DNA from: Bacteroidia bacterium
Lineage (GTDB): Bacteria; Bacteroidota; Bacteroidia; J057
Length of the DNA: 64,000 nt
Direction: 5' to 3'
NCBI GenBank assembly: GCA_030430575.1
Contig: JAUIKF010000041.1
Location: 1 to 64,000 of the forward strand
The position numbers and the translations under genes were made by a program. Below are positions 50,352 through 58,803 of the stretch, piece by piece. The notes under the pieces were generated by a model, which was given only the letters and a program-made list of their open reading frames with translations, was not told where the DNA came from and did no database searches. The stretch's first letter is position 1; each line of letters begins with the position of its first letter.

Positions 50352-50440
50352 CGAACCGTTCCGAACCGTTCCGAACCGTTCCGAACCGTTCCGAACCGTT
50401 CCGAACCGTTCCGAACCGTTCCGAACCGTTCCGAACCGTT
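50352..50440 (+). repeat. Nine tandem 10-base CGAACCGTTC units
   Basis: The unit CGAACCGTTC is repeated nine times without change (first unit slightly offset). The 10-base period is about one DNA helical turn, and AACCGTT is nearly self-complementary. Confidence 0.95.
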
Positions 50441-50542
50441 CAGCACGGTAATGCGCATAACCTGCTGATGACCAGCCTGCTATCAGAAGCCATTTTGGAT
50501 ATTTTTTAACATTCACTCTCTATTTCAACCAAAATCCCATTT

Positions 50543-50986
50543 ATGAAAGCCCACAAAATAAAAGTAAAAGCATCTGTATCAGAAATGCGGTATTTCACTT
50601 TTTCTTTCGGCAAAATAGGTAGAGAAAAGCGAAAAACACACACTATTGAAACCAGTTATGCGGAGCGGTATATTTACGCGCATGAGAAATTAGCCTATTT
50701 TTTTAATTGCTTTGATTGGCGTTGTGGGCATAGCGTCGCGTCCTTTCGAGAGTTGCTTGAAACAAAAAAATTGGATCAGGACAAATGCTTGGATTTTATG
50801 TTTAAGTATAATGGAAGTGAGCTGAGAACCTTCCCCACATTCCCCAAAACTGCTTTACTGGGAATACAATGCAAAACAAATTTGACTGAAGAAATACAGA
50901 TTCTTTACCTCAATATCGATCCCTTTTGGGATAAAGATGATTTGACCCTTGTAAAGGAGTTGAAGCAATTTCGCATTAAAGGGTGA
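50543..50986 (+). CDS. Cytosolic protein of unknown function
   Basis: A 147-residue protein without signal peptide. Start MKAHKIKVKASVSEMRYFTF; then Lys/Arg-rich, with two Cys-containing stretches (FNCFDWRCGHSV and DKCLDFMFKYNGSE) and an acidic end (NIDPFWDKDDLTLVKEL). I recognise no family. It is alone between the repeat gap and the palindrome at 51027. Confidence 0.6.
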   Translation: MKAHKIKVKASVSEMRYFTFSFGKIGREKRKTHTIETSYAERYIYAHEKLAYFFNCFDWRCGHSVASFRELLETKKLDQDKCLDFMFKYNGSELRTFPTFPKTALLGIQCKTNLTEEIQILYLNIDPFWDKDDLTLVKELKQFRIKG

Positions 50987-51026
50987 AGCGAACAATCTCG
51001 TAGTGAAGATAGGCTCTTTTCCCATC

Positions 51027-51068
51027 GTTTTCCGTAGCGGCGCGATTTATCGCGCCGCTACGGAAAAC
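51027..51068. repeat. Perfect GC-rich palindrome
   Basis: GTTTTCCGTAGCGGCGCGAT and its exact complement flank a TT centre (20+2+20 bases). It lies between the gene at 50543 and the TPR gene at 51257. The TTTT/AAAA ends resemble those of the palindrome at 40962. Confidence 0.9.
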
Positions 51069-51256
51069 GGCAATAAACTTTTACCACCATTCGTATTGTC
51101 TCATACCACACAGCATTCAAGCCGAAGTCGTACACGATCTTTACACCTGGATCATCTCAGGGAATAATCTGGCAAAAAACCATGTATTACACTGGTAATT
51201 GCTGAAAACCCCTTAGATTTGCTATCCTAATGACTTCTGGACACAACCCCAACAAA

Positions 51257-54200
51257 ATGTATATGAGCAGATTTCTGTTAGCAATTATTGCTATCTCCAT
51301 CCTGGGCTTATCCCAGGCTGTGGCACAATTGCCCGCCTATTATGAGCCAAACCGCATCTATAAAGATGCCCTTGAATTGTATGAAAAAGAAAAATATGGT
51401 GCTGCGCAGGAGAAGTTTGAAAGATTTCTCCATGCCAAAGGCTATGCGCACAACGATCACGCCAATGAGCTGAACGCCAACGCCCGATTCTACCAATCGG
51501 TGTGTGCCTATCGACTTGATCGATACGATACAGAGCCTTTACTGAAAGCCTTTATTTCGGGATTTCCCGAAAACAGCAAGTGGTTGGATGCGCATTATTA
51601 TTTGGGCAAATACTACTTCGAGCGCAAGAAATACAGCGATGCCGCAGAGCCGCTTCGCTTGTATGGCGCTGCCACGGGCAGCAATCCTACCTATGCGCAG
51701 GAGGCCAACTTCCTCCTGGCCTATAGCCATTTCATGAACAATGACTACGGGACTGCGCGGGAGCTCTTCAAGCAGGTAAAGGAGACGGATTCTCCTTTTG
51801 CGGAAGATGCGCGGTATTATGACGCGATTATGCTGTACCAAAGCAAGGATTATGGCCTTGCCTATGACGCCTTCAAAGAGTTGGAGTTTTCGCCAAAATA
51901 TAAGTCAGAAATCCGGACGTACCTCGCCAATTGTATGTTGAAGCTCAAGCGCTATGGTGAGCTATTCCTGTTGGCCGATGACTTGGCGAGTGATCGCCAA
52001 GCGGCAAAAAAAGACGCAGAGATTTACTTCATCGTGGCAAATGCCAGCTACGAGAAAAACGATTACCCCAAAGCTTCTAGCTTCTTTAAGCAATATGTCG
52101 ACAATGCGGGTAAACTCAACCGTGGGGGCTATTTTCGTTATGCCCAATCTCACTATAAGCAAAATCAATATAAGGACGCCATTCCCCTTTATGGAAAGGT
52201 CTTGACTCAGGAGCGGGACTCTTTGACACAGATTGCCTCTTACTATTTAGGCTTCTGTTTTTTGGAGGAAAAAAGCCTGGACAATGCGCGCGTAGCCTTT
52301 GAGAAAGCAGCCAAGGCAAAAGAGCCCAATAACGCGGTCATCAAACAAGATGCCTTATACCAATATGCGAAGCTGAGTTACACGACCAAGCATTATGAAG
52401 AGGCTTATAAAGCTCTCCAACTATTGGAAAAATATTATCCTAATGCTGAGTATATCCCCGAAGTTCGGTCTTTGACTGGTGAGTTGTTGTTTTATTCCAA
52501 AAACTACAAGCAAGCGGTAACTTACCTGGAGTCAGTACCGCTGAATACGGACCGCCAACGGAAAGCCTACCAGACGGCCTGCTTTTACTATGGGACACGT
52601 CTCTACGAACGCGGCCGATATGAAGAGGCCTCTACCCATTTCACCAAAGCAGTAGTGAATGCTTTTGATAAAAATATGGCGCTGGATGCGCAGTATTGGT
52701 ATGGAGAATCGCGCTTTCGGGAGGAAAAATACGACGTGGCCGCCAAAGCCTATCAGACTTTCTTGACCATGCCCAATGCGCGCAAAAGCGAATTGTACAC
52801 CATGGCGACTTATGGGTTAGGGTGGTGCAATTTTAAAGCAAAAAAGTACGATGCTGCCTTGAAAAATTTTGAAGATTTCATCTCAGCAGCTGGAAGGCAG
52901 GCGGAAGTCAAATACATGGTAGATGCCTATCTCCGTGCTGGTGACTGCCTGTTTCTCAAACGCAATTACCCTAAGGCAAATACCTATTACAGCCGGGTAG
53001 CTGATTTCAACTATACGCGCAAGGACTATGCGATGTATCAAATTGCTGAAGGCAGCTATCGTCAAGGCAAATACCAGGAAGCTGTCGCGTCTTTTGGGAA
53101 ATTGGTGAATACCTATTCCAAGTCAGAATTACGGGATGATGCCCTGGACCGTGTATCTGAGATTTATCTTACCTGGATCAAGGATTACACCCAGACGAAG
53201 AAATACGCCAAAATGCTTGTCACATCGTATCCGCGTAGCCCTTTGGCTCCAGGTGCTTATAACCGCTTAGCGCTAGCCTCTTATCTCACCAATGACGCCA
53301 AAGGCGCCATCGACAACTTCAAAAAGGTTGTCCTTGACTATGGTTTTGATCAAGAACAGGCGCAGATCGCCTTGGAGAACCTGGCTTCTTTGCTTGATCC
53401 CAAGGAGTACGATAAATTATTCAAACAGTACAAATCCCAGAATCCTGATGTCAACGAGAATCTCGCAGACTTGTATTTCAATACAGGCCTAGACCGCTAT
53501 TACGCAGGGAATTTTAACTCAGCTATTGGGCAGTTTACCTCCTACATCAATGACTTTCCCAATGGCCCTAACTACCACGAATCTCTGTTATTCCGTGCAC
53601 GCAGTAATAAGGAGTTAGGGAAATTTGACAACGCACTGAGTGACTATAGCAAAGTCTATGACACCAAGCCCAAGAATACTTTTACTAATATAGCATTGCT
53701 CGAAGCTGCCGAAATCAAATATGACCAGCAGAATTATCAGACAGCATTGAATCTATACAAATTGCTGGAACAGACAGCAGAGAAAGTAGAGAACAAAACG
53801 CAAGCCCGTTTTGGAATCGCGGCCTGCCACCAAGCATTGGGAAATCATACAGAGGCAGAACGGGTCCTCAAACCCATTGCGGACAATCCGCAACTCAATG
53901 CCATCACGCGTGAACGCGCCCAGATGGAGATCGCCATTTCGCTTTATAACCAAAACAAACTCGCCGATGCATTGGCTGGATTTAAGCAAGTGGAGCAGGA
54001 AAACAAAACGGAATACGGTGCCCGGAGCCAGTACATGATCACCTTGATCTTTTATGATCAGGGGCGGTACAATGACGCGAAAGATGCGGGACTGTATTTG
54101 CAAAATACTTTCCCCACCTACAATTACTGGAAGGCCAAGGCCTTCCTCGTTGTAGCGCGTGCCGAATACGCCCAAGGCGAAAACTTCCAGGCCAAAGGTG

Positions 54201-54301
54201 TACTGGAAAGCATCATCAACAACGCTGAATTCCCCGAAATCACCAAAGAAGCGCAAACACTGCTCGATAAGATCGTGGCAGAGGAGAATGCGGGAGGATA
54301 A
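51257..54301 (+). CDS. Secreted TPR-repeat protein
   Basis: A 1014-residue exported protein: signal peptide about 1-23 (LLAIIAISILGLSQAVA). The rest is about 25 tetratricopeptide-like units, such as AQEKFERFLHAKGYA, DAAEPLRLYGAATGSN, NARVAFEKAAKAKEPN, KAYQTFLTMPNARKSE and DNALSDYSKVYDTKPKN, in a continuous solenoid. TPR proteins of this kind in Bacteroidota support outer-membrane or cell-envelope complexes. The next gene encodes an outer-membrane beta-barrel, so the two may act together in the envelope. I used the ATG at 51257; one at 51263 is two codons in. No lipobox is visible. Confidence 0.85.
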   Translation: MYMSRFLLAIIAISILGLSQAVAQLPAYYEPNRIYKDALELYEKEKYGAAQEKFERFLHAKGYAHNDHANELNANARFYQSVCAYRLDRYDTEPLLKAFISGFPENSKWLDAHYYLGKYYFERKKYSDAAEPLRLYGAATGSNPTYAQEANFLLAYSHFMNNDYGTARELFKQVKETDSPFAEDARYYDAIMLYQSKDYGLAYDAFKELEFSPKYKSEIRTYLANCMLKLKRYGELFLLADDLASDRQAAKKDAEIYFIVANASYEKNDYPKASSFFKQYVDNAGKLNRGGYFRYAQSHYKQNQYKDAIPLYGKVLTQERDSLTQIASYYLGFCFLEEKSLDNARVAFEKAAKAKEPNNAVIKQDALYQYAKLSYTTKHYEEAYKALQLLEKYYPNAEYIPEVRSLTGELLFYSKNYKQAVTYLESVPLNTDRQRKAYQTACFYYGTRLYERGRYEEASTHFTKAVVNAFDKNMALDAQYWYGESRFREEKYDVAAKAYQTFLTMPNARKSELYTMATYGLGWCNFKAKKYDAALKNFEDFISAAGRQAEVKYMVDAYLRAGDCLFLKRNYPKANTYYSRVADFNYTRKDYAMYQIAEGSYRQGKYQEAVASFGKLVNTYSKSELRDDALDRVSEIYLTWIKDYTQTKKYAKMLVTSYPRSPLAPGAYNRLALASYLTNDAKGAIDNFKKVVLDYGFDQEQAQIALENLASLLDPKEYDKLFKQYKSQNPDVNENLADLYFNTGLDRYYAGNFNSAIGQFTSYINDFPNGPNYHESLLFRARSNKELGKFDNALSDYSKVYDTKPKNTFTNIALLEAAEIKYDQQNYQTALNLYKLLEQTAEKVENKTQARFGIAACHQALGNHTEAERVLKPIADNPQLNAITRERAQMEIAISLYNQNKLADALAGFKQVEQENKTEYGARSQYMITLIFYDQGRYNDAKDAGLYLQNTFPTYNYWKAKAFLVVARAEYAQGENFQAKGVLESIINNAEFPEITKEAQTLLDKIVAEENAGG

Positions 54302-54309
54302 GGAAGAAC

Positions 54310-54392
54310 GTTCTATGTTCTAGGTTTTAAGTTCTAAGTGGCTTTTAACCTAGAACAAAAAACCTAAAACTTAGAACCTAAAACTTAGAACT
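54310..54392. repeat. GTTCTAGGTTTTAAGTTCT inverted words
   Basis: GTTCTATGTTCTAGGTTTTA on the left; AACCTAGAAC, AACCTAAAACTTAGAACC and AACTTAGAAC on the right, ending 6 bases before the ATG at 54399. Same vocabulary as 19556-19636. Confidence 0.8.
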
Positions 54393-54398
54393 TTTACT

Positions 54399-56048
54399 AT
54401 GTCAATCAACATAAAACATATATTCTTTCTTGGCTTGATGATAGGGTTCAGCGCCCTCCAAGCACAGAACAATCCCCTTGACGGGAAGGACAAGCTCCTA
54501 TTGGAGAATGACCGAATCGAGGATATCATCGATAGCGATAAGCCTTTCCAGAAGATTCCCAAAGATGCTGCGCCTCAAGGGGAGATCTCTCAAATCAAAT
54601 TTGAGTCCAAGGACCTCTACGTGGAGACAGACTTTGAGCCTGCTCCTCCGACGCCGAAGATCCTGCAACTGCCCCCTCCTAAGGAACTGAAAAACCAGTT
54701 TATCAAGGCGGGCTTTGGGCGGTATTCTACCCCATTAGTGCAGCTATATCTGCATGATGGTCGTGACCGAGCGTACGATTATGGACTGGACTTCAGCCAC
54801 TTATCAGCGCACAAAGATGCTGTGCAGTATCGGAATTTCCGCGAAAATGAAGGGCGCTTTAACTTAGGCTACCTGACAGATCAGAACAAGTTTACAGGTG
54901 AATTAAAGGTCTATAATACCTCTTACTTCAACTACGCCGATACGGCGGCTCGCTCCAGCATTCAGGCTTTGGAAGACACGATAGGCATGGGCTTCACTCA
55001 GATAGATTTTGGTGCCAGTGTTCTGCGCAACTTTGACTCAGACATTCCTATTGACTATGATCTTGGGGCTAGGGTCCAAATTTATACAGGCCGTCGCAAC
55101 AACCGCGAACTTCACCTGGTACTCACGCCAGAAGGCGATTATGAGATTGGCGATGGGATAGAAGTAGGCTTGACATCCAATTTTACCTTTACCTCTGGTA
55201 AAATAGATTCTGCTAACCAGGCGCGTTTATTTGTGGACTTTTCACCTCACCTCAACTATAGCTCTGGCGACTTTGCGTTGAGCGCAGGACTGAAGATGAA
55301 CTATTACAACAACAATGCAGATTCCGCCAATGTGACATCTACGACGCCACAAGTAGAACTGCGTTACCGCTTGCTCCCTAGAGAGCTGACCGTGTTTGCA
55401 GGGCTGACAGGAGGGATGACCTATAACCGGTATTATGATCTTATCCGCGTGAATCGCTTCTTGAGTTCAGCAGTGGAAATCAAGCCATCTGTGGAAACGC
55501 TCAACGTCTATGGTGGAATCAGTGGTCAACTGGGTAATCAGGCCGACTACAACGCTCAAGTGAGTTATAAGACAGTAAAGGATGCCTTGGTTTATATGGT
55601 GCCCGCAGACGGGGCTTATTTCACGCTGGGATATGATTCCTTGATGAAAGTATTGGGCATCGATGTGGAAGTGAATTATGACTTGCAAGAAAATCTGCGA
55701 GCAGGTGCCAAAGTGGTTTATAACAATTACACCACCTCGACTTTGCTCCGCAACTTCCACGCTACGCCGTTGAAGCTTGAAGTGTACGGATCGTACATTC
55801 ATGAAGAGAAACTGACAGTTACAGGAGAGCTGAACGTCTTTGGGACAACGCCCATGAGCAATGAAGGCGAAACCATCCTTCGCCGTAGTTCGCTCTTTGA
55901 CCTCAACCTCGGCGCAGACTATCGCCTGAATGAACAGATCTCCCTTTGGCTCGAATTCAACAACCTCCTCAACGCCAACTACCAGCGCTGGTACAACTAT
56001 GCTGAGCGCCCGATCGACATCAAAGGCGGGATTACCGTGTCGTTTTAA
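54399..56048 (+). CDS. Outer-membrane beta-barrel protein (TonB-dependent receptor-like)
   Basis: A 549-residue outer-membrane protein: signal peptide about 1-24 (ending SALQAQ), then a short soluble part with an Asp/Glu-rich start, then a beta-barrel of many amphipathic strands such as FIKAGFGRYSTPLVQLYLHD, YDYGLDFSHLS and NYQRWYNYAERPIDIKGGIT. The C-terminal strand ends with Phe (GGITVSF), as in barrels inserted by BamA. No plug domain is clear, so it is not a classical TonB-dependent receptor but probably of the same barrel family. Co-directional with the TPR gene. Confidence 0.75.
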   Translation: MSINIKHIFFLGLMIGFSALQAQNNPLDGKDKLLLENDRIEDIIDSDKPFQKIPKDAAPQGEISQIKFESKDLYVETDFEPAPPTPKILQLPPPKELKNQFIKAGFGRYSTPLVQLYLHDGRDRAYDYGLDFSHLSAHKDAVQYRNFRENEGRFNLGYLTDQNKFTGELKVYNTSYFNYADTAARSSIQALEDTIGMGFTQIDFGASVLRNFDSDIPIDYDLGARVQIYTGRRNNRELHLVLTPEGDYEIGDGIEVGLTSNFTFTSGKIDSANQARLFVDFSPHLNYSSGDFALSAGLKMNYYNNNADSANVTSTTPQVELRYRLLPRELTVFAGLTGGMTYNRYYDLIRVNRFLSSAVEIKPSVETLNVYGGISGQLGNQADYNAQVSYKTVKDALVYMVPADGAYFTLGYDSLMKVLGIDVEVNYDLQENLRAGAKVVYNNYTTSTLLRNFHATPLKLEVYGSYIHEEKLTVTGELNVFGTTPMSNEGETILRRSSLFDLNLGADYRLNEQISLWLEFNNLLNANYQRWYNYAERPIDIKGGITVSF

Positions 56049-56101
56049 AGATTATTAATTGAGTGATTATTGATTAATGATTGGCGATAGCTGATAAAGA
56101 A

Positions 56102-56171
56102 AGCCACGGATCGAACACATTACCACGGAAATGGTATCTTCCATCCGTGAAAATCTGTGTAATCCGTGGCT
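56102..56171. repeat. Inverted AGCCACGGA element
   Basis: AGCCACGGA at the left end and its complement TCCGTGGCT at the right end enclose words such as ATCCGTGAAAATCTGTGTAA. It is an inverted pair of the words found at 7178 and 27881. Confidence 0.8.
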
Positions 56172-56191
56172 AATTTCTTATACTTGCTAAA

Positions 56192-56197
56192 AGGAGG
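56192..56197 (+). promoter_or_regulatory. Shine-Dalgarno sequence of the SPOR gene
   Basis: AGGAGG, part of AAAAGGAGGAA, lies 5 bases before the ATG at 56203. Such a strong anti-SD match is rare in Bacteroidota and is not seen at the other starts here. Confidence 0.8.
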
Positions 56198-56202
56198 AAT
56201 TT

Positions 56203-56901
56203 ATGCCATTAACCAGTAGAAATATAGCGGGGCTAATCTGTATTGCATTACTATTTGTTATTGGCGTATATGCTATGCTAAAGGCTTCCGAAGTTAGCAA
56301 TTCAGCAGGTGCTTTAGCCCAACTTACACCCCTAACCTCAGAACCCCAAACTCCTCAAATGGATGCCGTAGCGTATCGCGATGTGGTGCAAACTGATGCG
56401 CAGCCAACTCCTGTAGTTGCTAAACCCCTTCCAGGTGCTATCATACATGTCGACAGCCCCATTTCCCCCATCGAAAAAGCAAAGATCGTCTCCACTTCTC
56501 GTCCTCAAAGGACGCCAGCTACTGGCGACGGCTCCGCCTTTTTGGTGCCGAGAAAGACACCCACGCCACCCGCTACGCGGGGGCAGATAGCGGAACGCCG
56601 CAGCAGCGGGCGGATCGACTCTACCTTCGACGGGCGGGCCGTCGCCGAAGAGATGCTGCCTAGCGTCAAGCGCTACCACCTCATCGGTGGCAGCTTCTCC
56701 ACCGCCGAAGCCGCCAACGATTTTGCACGGAAAATGGAAGCCGAAGGCCACGCGACTTTCATTCTCTACCCCCCTGCAGGCTCCGCCCTGCAGCACCGCG
56801 TCTCCCTCTTCCGTGGAGCCACCCGCGAAGCCGTAGAGGCCCGAAAGCAATTCTTGCTCAAACAAGGAAAAAAAGCAGGCTGGATTTATGAAGAAAGATA
56901 A
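56203..56901 (+). CDS. SPOR-domain membrane protein
   Basis: A 232-residue inner-membrane protein: membrane segment about 7-26 (IAGLICIALLFVIGVYAML), then a periplasmic Pro/Thr/Gln-rich linker (about 40-150) and a SPOR domain (about 155-230; YHLIGGSFSTAEAANDFARK, HRVSLFRGATREAVEARKQF). SPOR domains bind septal peptidoglycan lacking stem peptides, so a division role is plausible. The last two-thirds is more GC-rich than its neighbours. It has a strong Shine-Dalgarno site, unlike nearby genes. Confidence 0.85.
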   Translation: MPLTSRNIAGLICIALLFVIGVYAMLKASEVSNSAGALAQLTPLTSEPQTPQMDAVAYRDVVQTDAQPTPVVAKPLPGAIIHVDSPISPIEKAKIVSTSRPQRTPATGDGSAFLVPRKTPTPPATRGQIAERRSSGRIDSTFDGRAVAEEMLPSVKRYHLIGGSFSTAEAANDFARKMEAEGHATFILYPPAGSALQHRVSLFRGATREAVEARKQFLLKQGKKAGWIYEER

Positions 56902-56944
56902 AAAGCGGATTTCCAGAAGCGAAAAGTGTACAAGCTAGCCCGCA

Positions 56945-56978
56945 AACTTAGAACTTAGATCCTAGAACTTAGAACTTC
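56945..56978 (+). repeat. AACTTAGAACTTAGATCCTA word array before GT2 gene
   Basis: AACTTAGAACTTAGATCCTA followed by GAACTTAGAACTT, 10 bases before the ATG at 56989. Member of the GTTCTAGG family. Confidence 0.75.
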
Positions 56979-56988
56979 TTCTTCCCCC

Positions 56989-57912
56989 ATGCTTTCCCTC
57001 ATCACCCCATGCTTCAATGAAGGCCCATCCATTCAGGCTTTCTTATCCCAACTGGAAGCGGTGCTAAAGGAATTGAAGTTCCCTTGTTACGTCGTTGTGG
57101 TTGATGATGGGTCTTCGGATGACACCTTGGAACAGCTCAAAGCCTTCCACTTTCAATCAGATCATATCGAACTCAAGGTGCTGAAGCTCCCCTATAATAT
57201 GGGCCACCAAGCAGCCATCCAGCAAGGCATGTTGTATGCTCAAAAGCTGCCTGCGGATCGTTTTGTCATCATGGATTGTGATGGGGAGGACGATCCCAAG
57301 ATGATTTCAGAAATGCTGACTCAAGGAGATGAGGACATCGTCCACATCACCCGCGCCAAGCGAAGTGAGGGCATCTCCTTTCAGCTTTCCTACTGGATCT
57401 ATCGGTTGATTTTTTGGCTAGTGACAAAGCGGAATATGAATTTTGGGCATTATTGCCTGATCAATAGAAGGATGTTGGAAGCCTTGCTACATCGCTCTTT
57501 CATTCACTTTCCCGCAGCCTTGCTGAAACTGGATGCGCGACGCGCTTTTCTGAAAGCTGATCGTCCACCGAGGCTAGACGGCAAATCCAAAATGGGCTAT
57601 TCCGGCCTTGTAGCCCATGCTTTCCGCTCCCTCGTCGAATTCGCCGACGAACTACTGAAGCTCTTTTTGCGCTTATTTATTCTGATCATGTTGTTCTTTT
57701 TTACCTATATCGGCTACATCCTCTATCACAAATTTTTCAGCGGACAAGCCATCCTCGGCTGGGCCAGCACCCTCTCCATCGGCCTCCTCAATATGGCACT
57801 GATTTCCCTCGGCTTTTTTGTCATGGGATTATTATTGCTAAATATGCAGGCGAAAAGAGGGCAATCGCTTCAAAGCGAATGCTTTGAAGAAGTTTTAAGT
57901 TCTAAGATTTAG
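56989..57912 (+). CDS. Family 2 glycosyltransferase (polyprenyl-phosphate sugar type)
   Basis: A 307-residue enzyme. The N-terminal GT-A domain (about 1-225) has MLSLITPCFNEG, VVVDDGSSDDT and the DxD-type MDCDGEDDP; two membrane segments lie at the end (about 228-255 and 262-290). This layout matches dolichol/undecaprenyl-phosphate mannose or glucose synthases, which load a sugar onto a lipid carrier for later transfer. The GT-C-like gene two genes downstream could be the user of that lipid sugar. Start MLSLITPCFNEGPSIQ is the normal family N-terminus. Confidence 0.88.
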   Translation: MLSLITPCFNEGPSIQAFLSQLEAVLKELKFPCYVVVVDDGSSDDTLEQLKAFHFQSDHIELKVLKLPYNMGHQAAIQQGMLYAQKLPADRFVIMDCDGEDDPKMISEMLTQGDEDIVHITRAKRSEGISFQLSYWIYRLIFWLVTKRNMNFGHYCLINRRMLEALLHRSFIHFPAALLKLDARRAFLKADRPPRLDGKSKMGYSGLVAHAFRSLVEFADELLKLFLRLFILIMLFFFTYIGYILYHKFFSGQAILGWASTLSIGLLNMALISLGFFVMGLLLLNMQAKRGQSLQSECFEEVLSSKI

Positions 57913-57962
57913 GTTCTAAGTTGCAAACAAACCTAGAACTCAGAACTTAAAACCTAAAACCT
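57893..57962. repeat. GTTTTAAGTTCTAAG inverted words before methyltransferase
   Basis: GTTTTAAGTTCTAAG, AGGTTCTAAG on the left; AACCTAGAACTCAGAAC, AACCTAAAACC on the right, ending 4 bases before the ATG at 57967. It overlaps the last codons of the GT2 gene. Confidence 0.8.
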
Positions 57963-57966
57963 TCCG

Positions 57967-58656
57967 ATGTATTCGGGTGACGACGTACTTGAAATCATGG
58001 CGAAGAACGCGCCACGCCGCCACGATTATATCGAGGGGCTGATTCGAAATGCGTTTGGGTTGAGAGAACTGTCGGAGCCTGTGACTATGTTGGAATTTGG
58101 TGCGGGGAGAGGGATATTTATCGATCGCTTTCTGCAAGAAAAGATGGTGAAGACGGCGGTGGTTGAAAGAGAAACCATATACCTGAAGGAATTGTCACAG
58201 CGGCATCAAGGATATGCCTCCTTGGAAGAAGTGTCAGATGGAAGCCTGGATTTTATTTACTTGATAGATGTCTTGGAGCACCTGGAAGACGACCGCTATT
58301 TCCTCGAATTATTTCACCAAAAACTCAAGCCTCAGGGCAAGGTCCTTATTTACGTCCCAGCACGTCAGGAACTGTTTTCAGAATTTGATACGCGTATTGG
58401 GCATTTTCGAAGGTATCACAAAAGGGAATTGGCAGAAAAAGTGCAAGCGGCTGGTTTTCAGATAGATACCCTGAGGTATCACGAACTCTTAGGCTACTTC
58501 GCAGCCTTCTACAACCGTCTCTTCGCCAAGGATGGCGAGCTCAACGCCAAGGCTGTCGCCTTCTATGATCGCTTCTTTGTCCCTCCCACCAATTGGTTGG
58601 AGAAGCTCCTTGCGCCGCCCATTGGAAAGAGCCTGTATGTGGTGGCGAGGAAGTAA
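57967..58656 (+). CDS. Class I SAM-dependent methyltransferase
   Basis: A 229-residue cytosolic protein with the SAM-binding set: MLEFGAGRGIF (motif I), IYLIDVLEHLEDD (motif IV/post-I acidic), KLKPQGKVLIYVPA (beta5). The DVLEHL and the GHFRRYHKREL pattern place it in the Methyltransf-11/23-like group. It lies between the GT2 and the GT-C-like gene on the same strand, so it may methylate a sugar or lipid intermediate. Target not predictable. Starts 4 bases after the repeat. Confidence 0.85.
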   Translation: MYSGDDVLEIMAKNAPRRHDYIEGLIRNAFGLRELSEPVTMLEFGAGRGIFIDRFLQEKMVKTAVVERETIYLKELSQRHQGYASLEEVSDGSLDFIYLIDVLEHLEDDRYFLELFHQKLKPQGKVLIYVPARQELFSEFDTRIGHFRRYHKRELAEKVQAAGFQIDTLRYHELLGYFAAFYNRLFAKDGELNAKAVAFYDRFFVPPTNWLEKLLAPPIGKSLYVVARK

Positions 58657-58803
58657 AGAAGAAAAGTAAAAAGTCAAAATAAGAAACAAGAAAGGGAAAA
58701 AGGAAGAATCAGAAAAGATTCGCGCCCCTTCACCCACTCAAAATTCACCATTCAATCATTCAACATTCAAAACTCACCCCTAAAAATAGCCTTTAGCCTC
58801 CTA

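Larger units (their letters stand above)
50127..50542. other. 416-base repeat-rich gap
   Basis: It contains the nested TCTGACAG inverted structure (50226-50340), the 9-unit tandem array (50352-50440) and little else before the start of the gene at 50543. No coding potential outside repeat-driven frames. Confidence 0.8.

Noticed and set aside
50352-50440. CRISPR array
   Set aside because: The nine units are contiguous 10-mers without spacers; no cas genes nearby.
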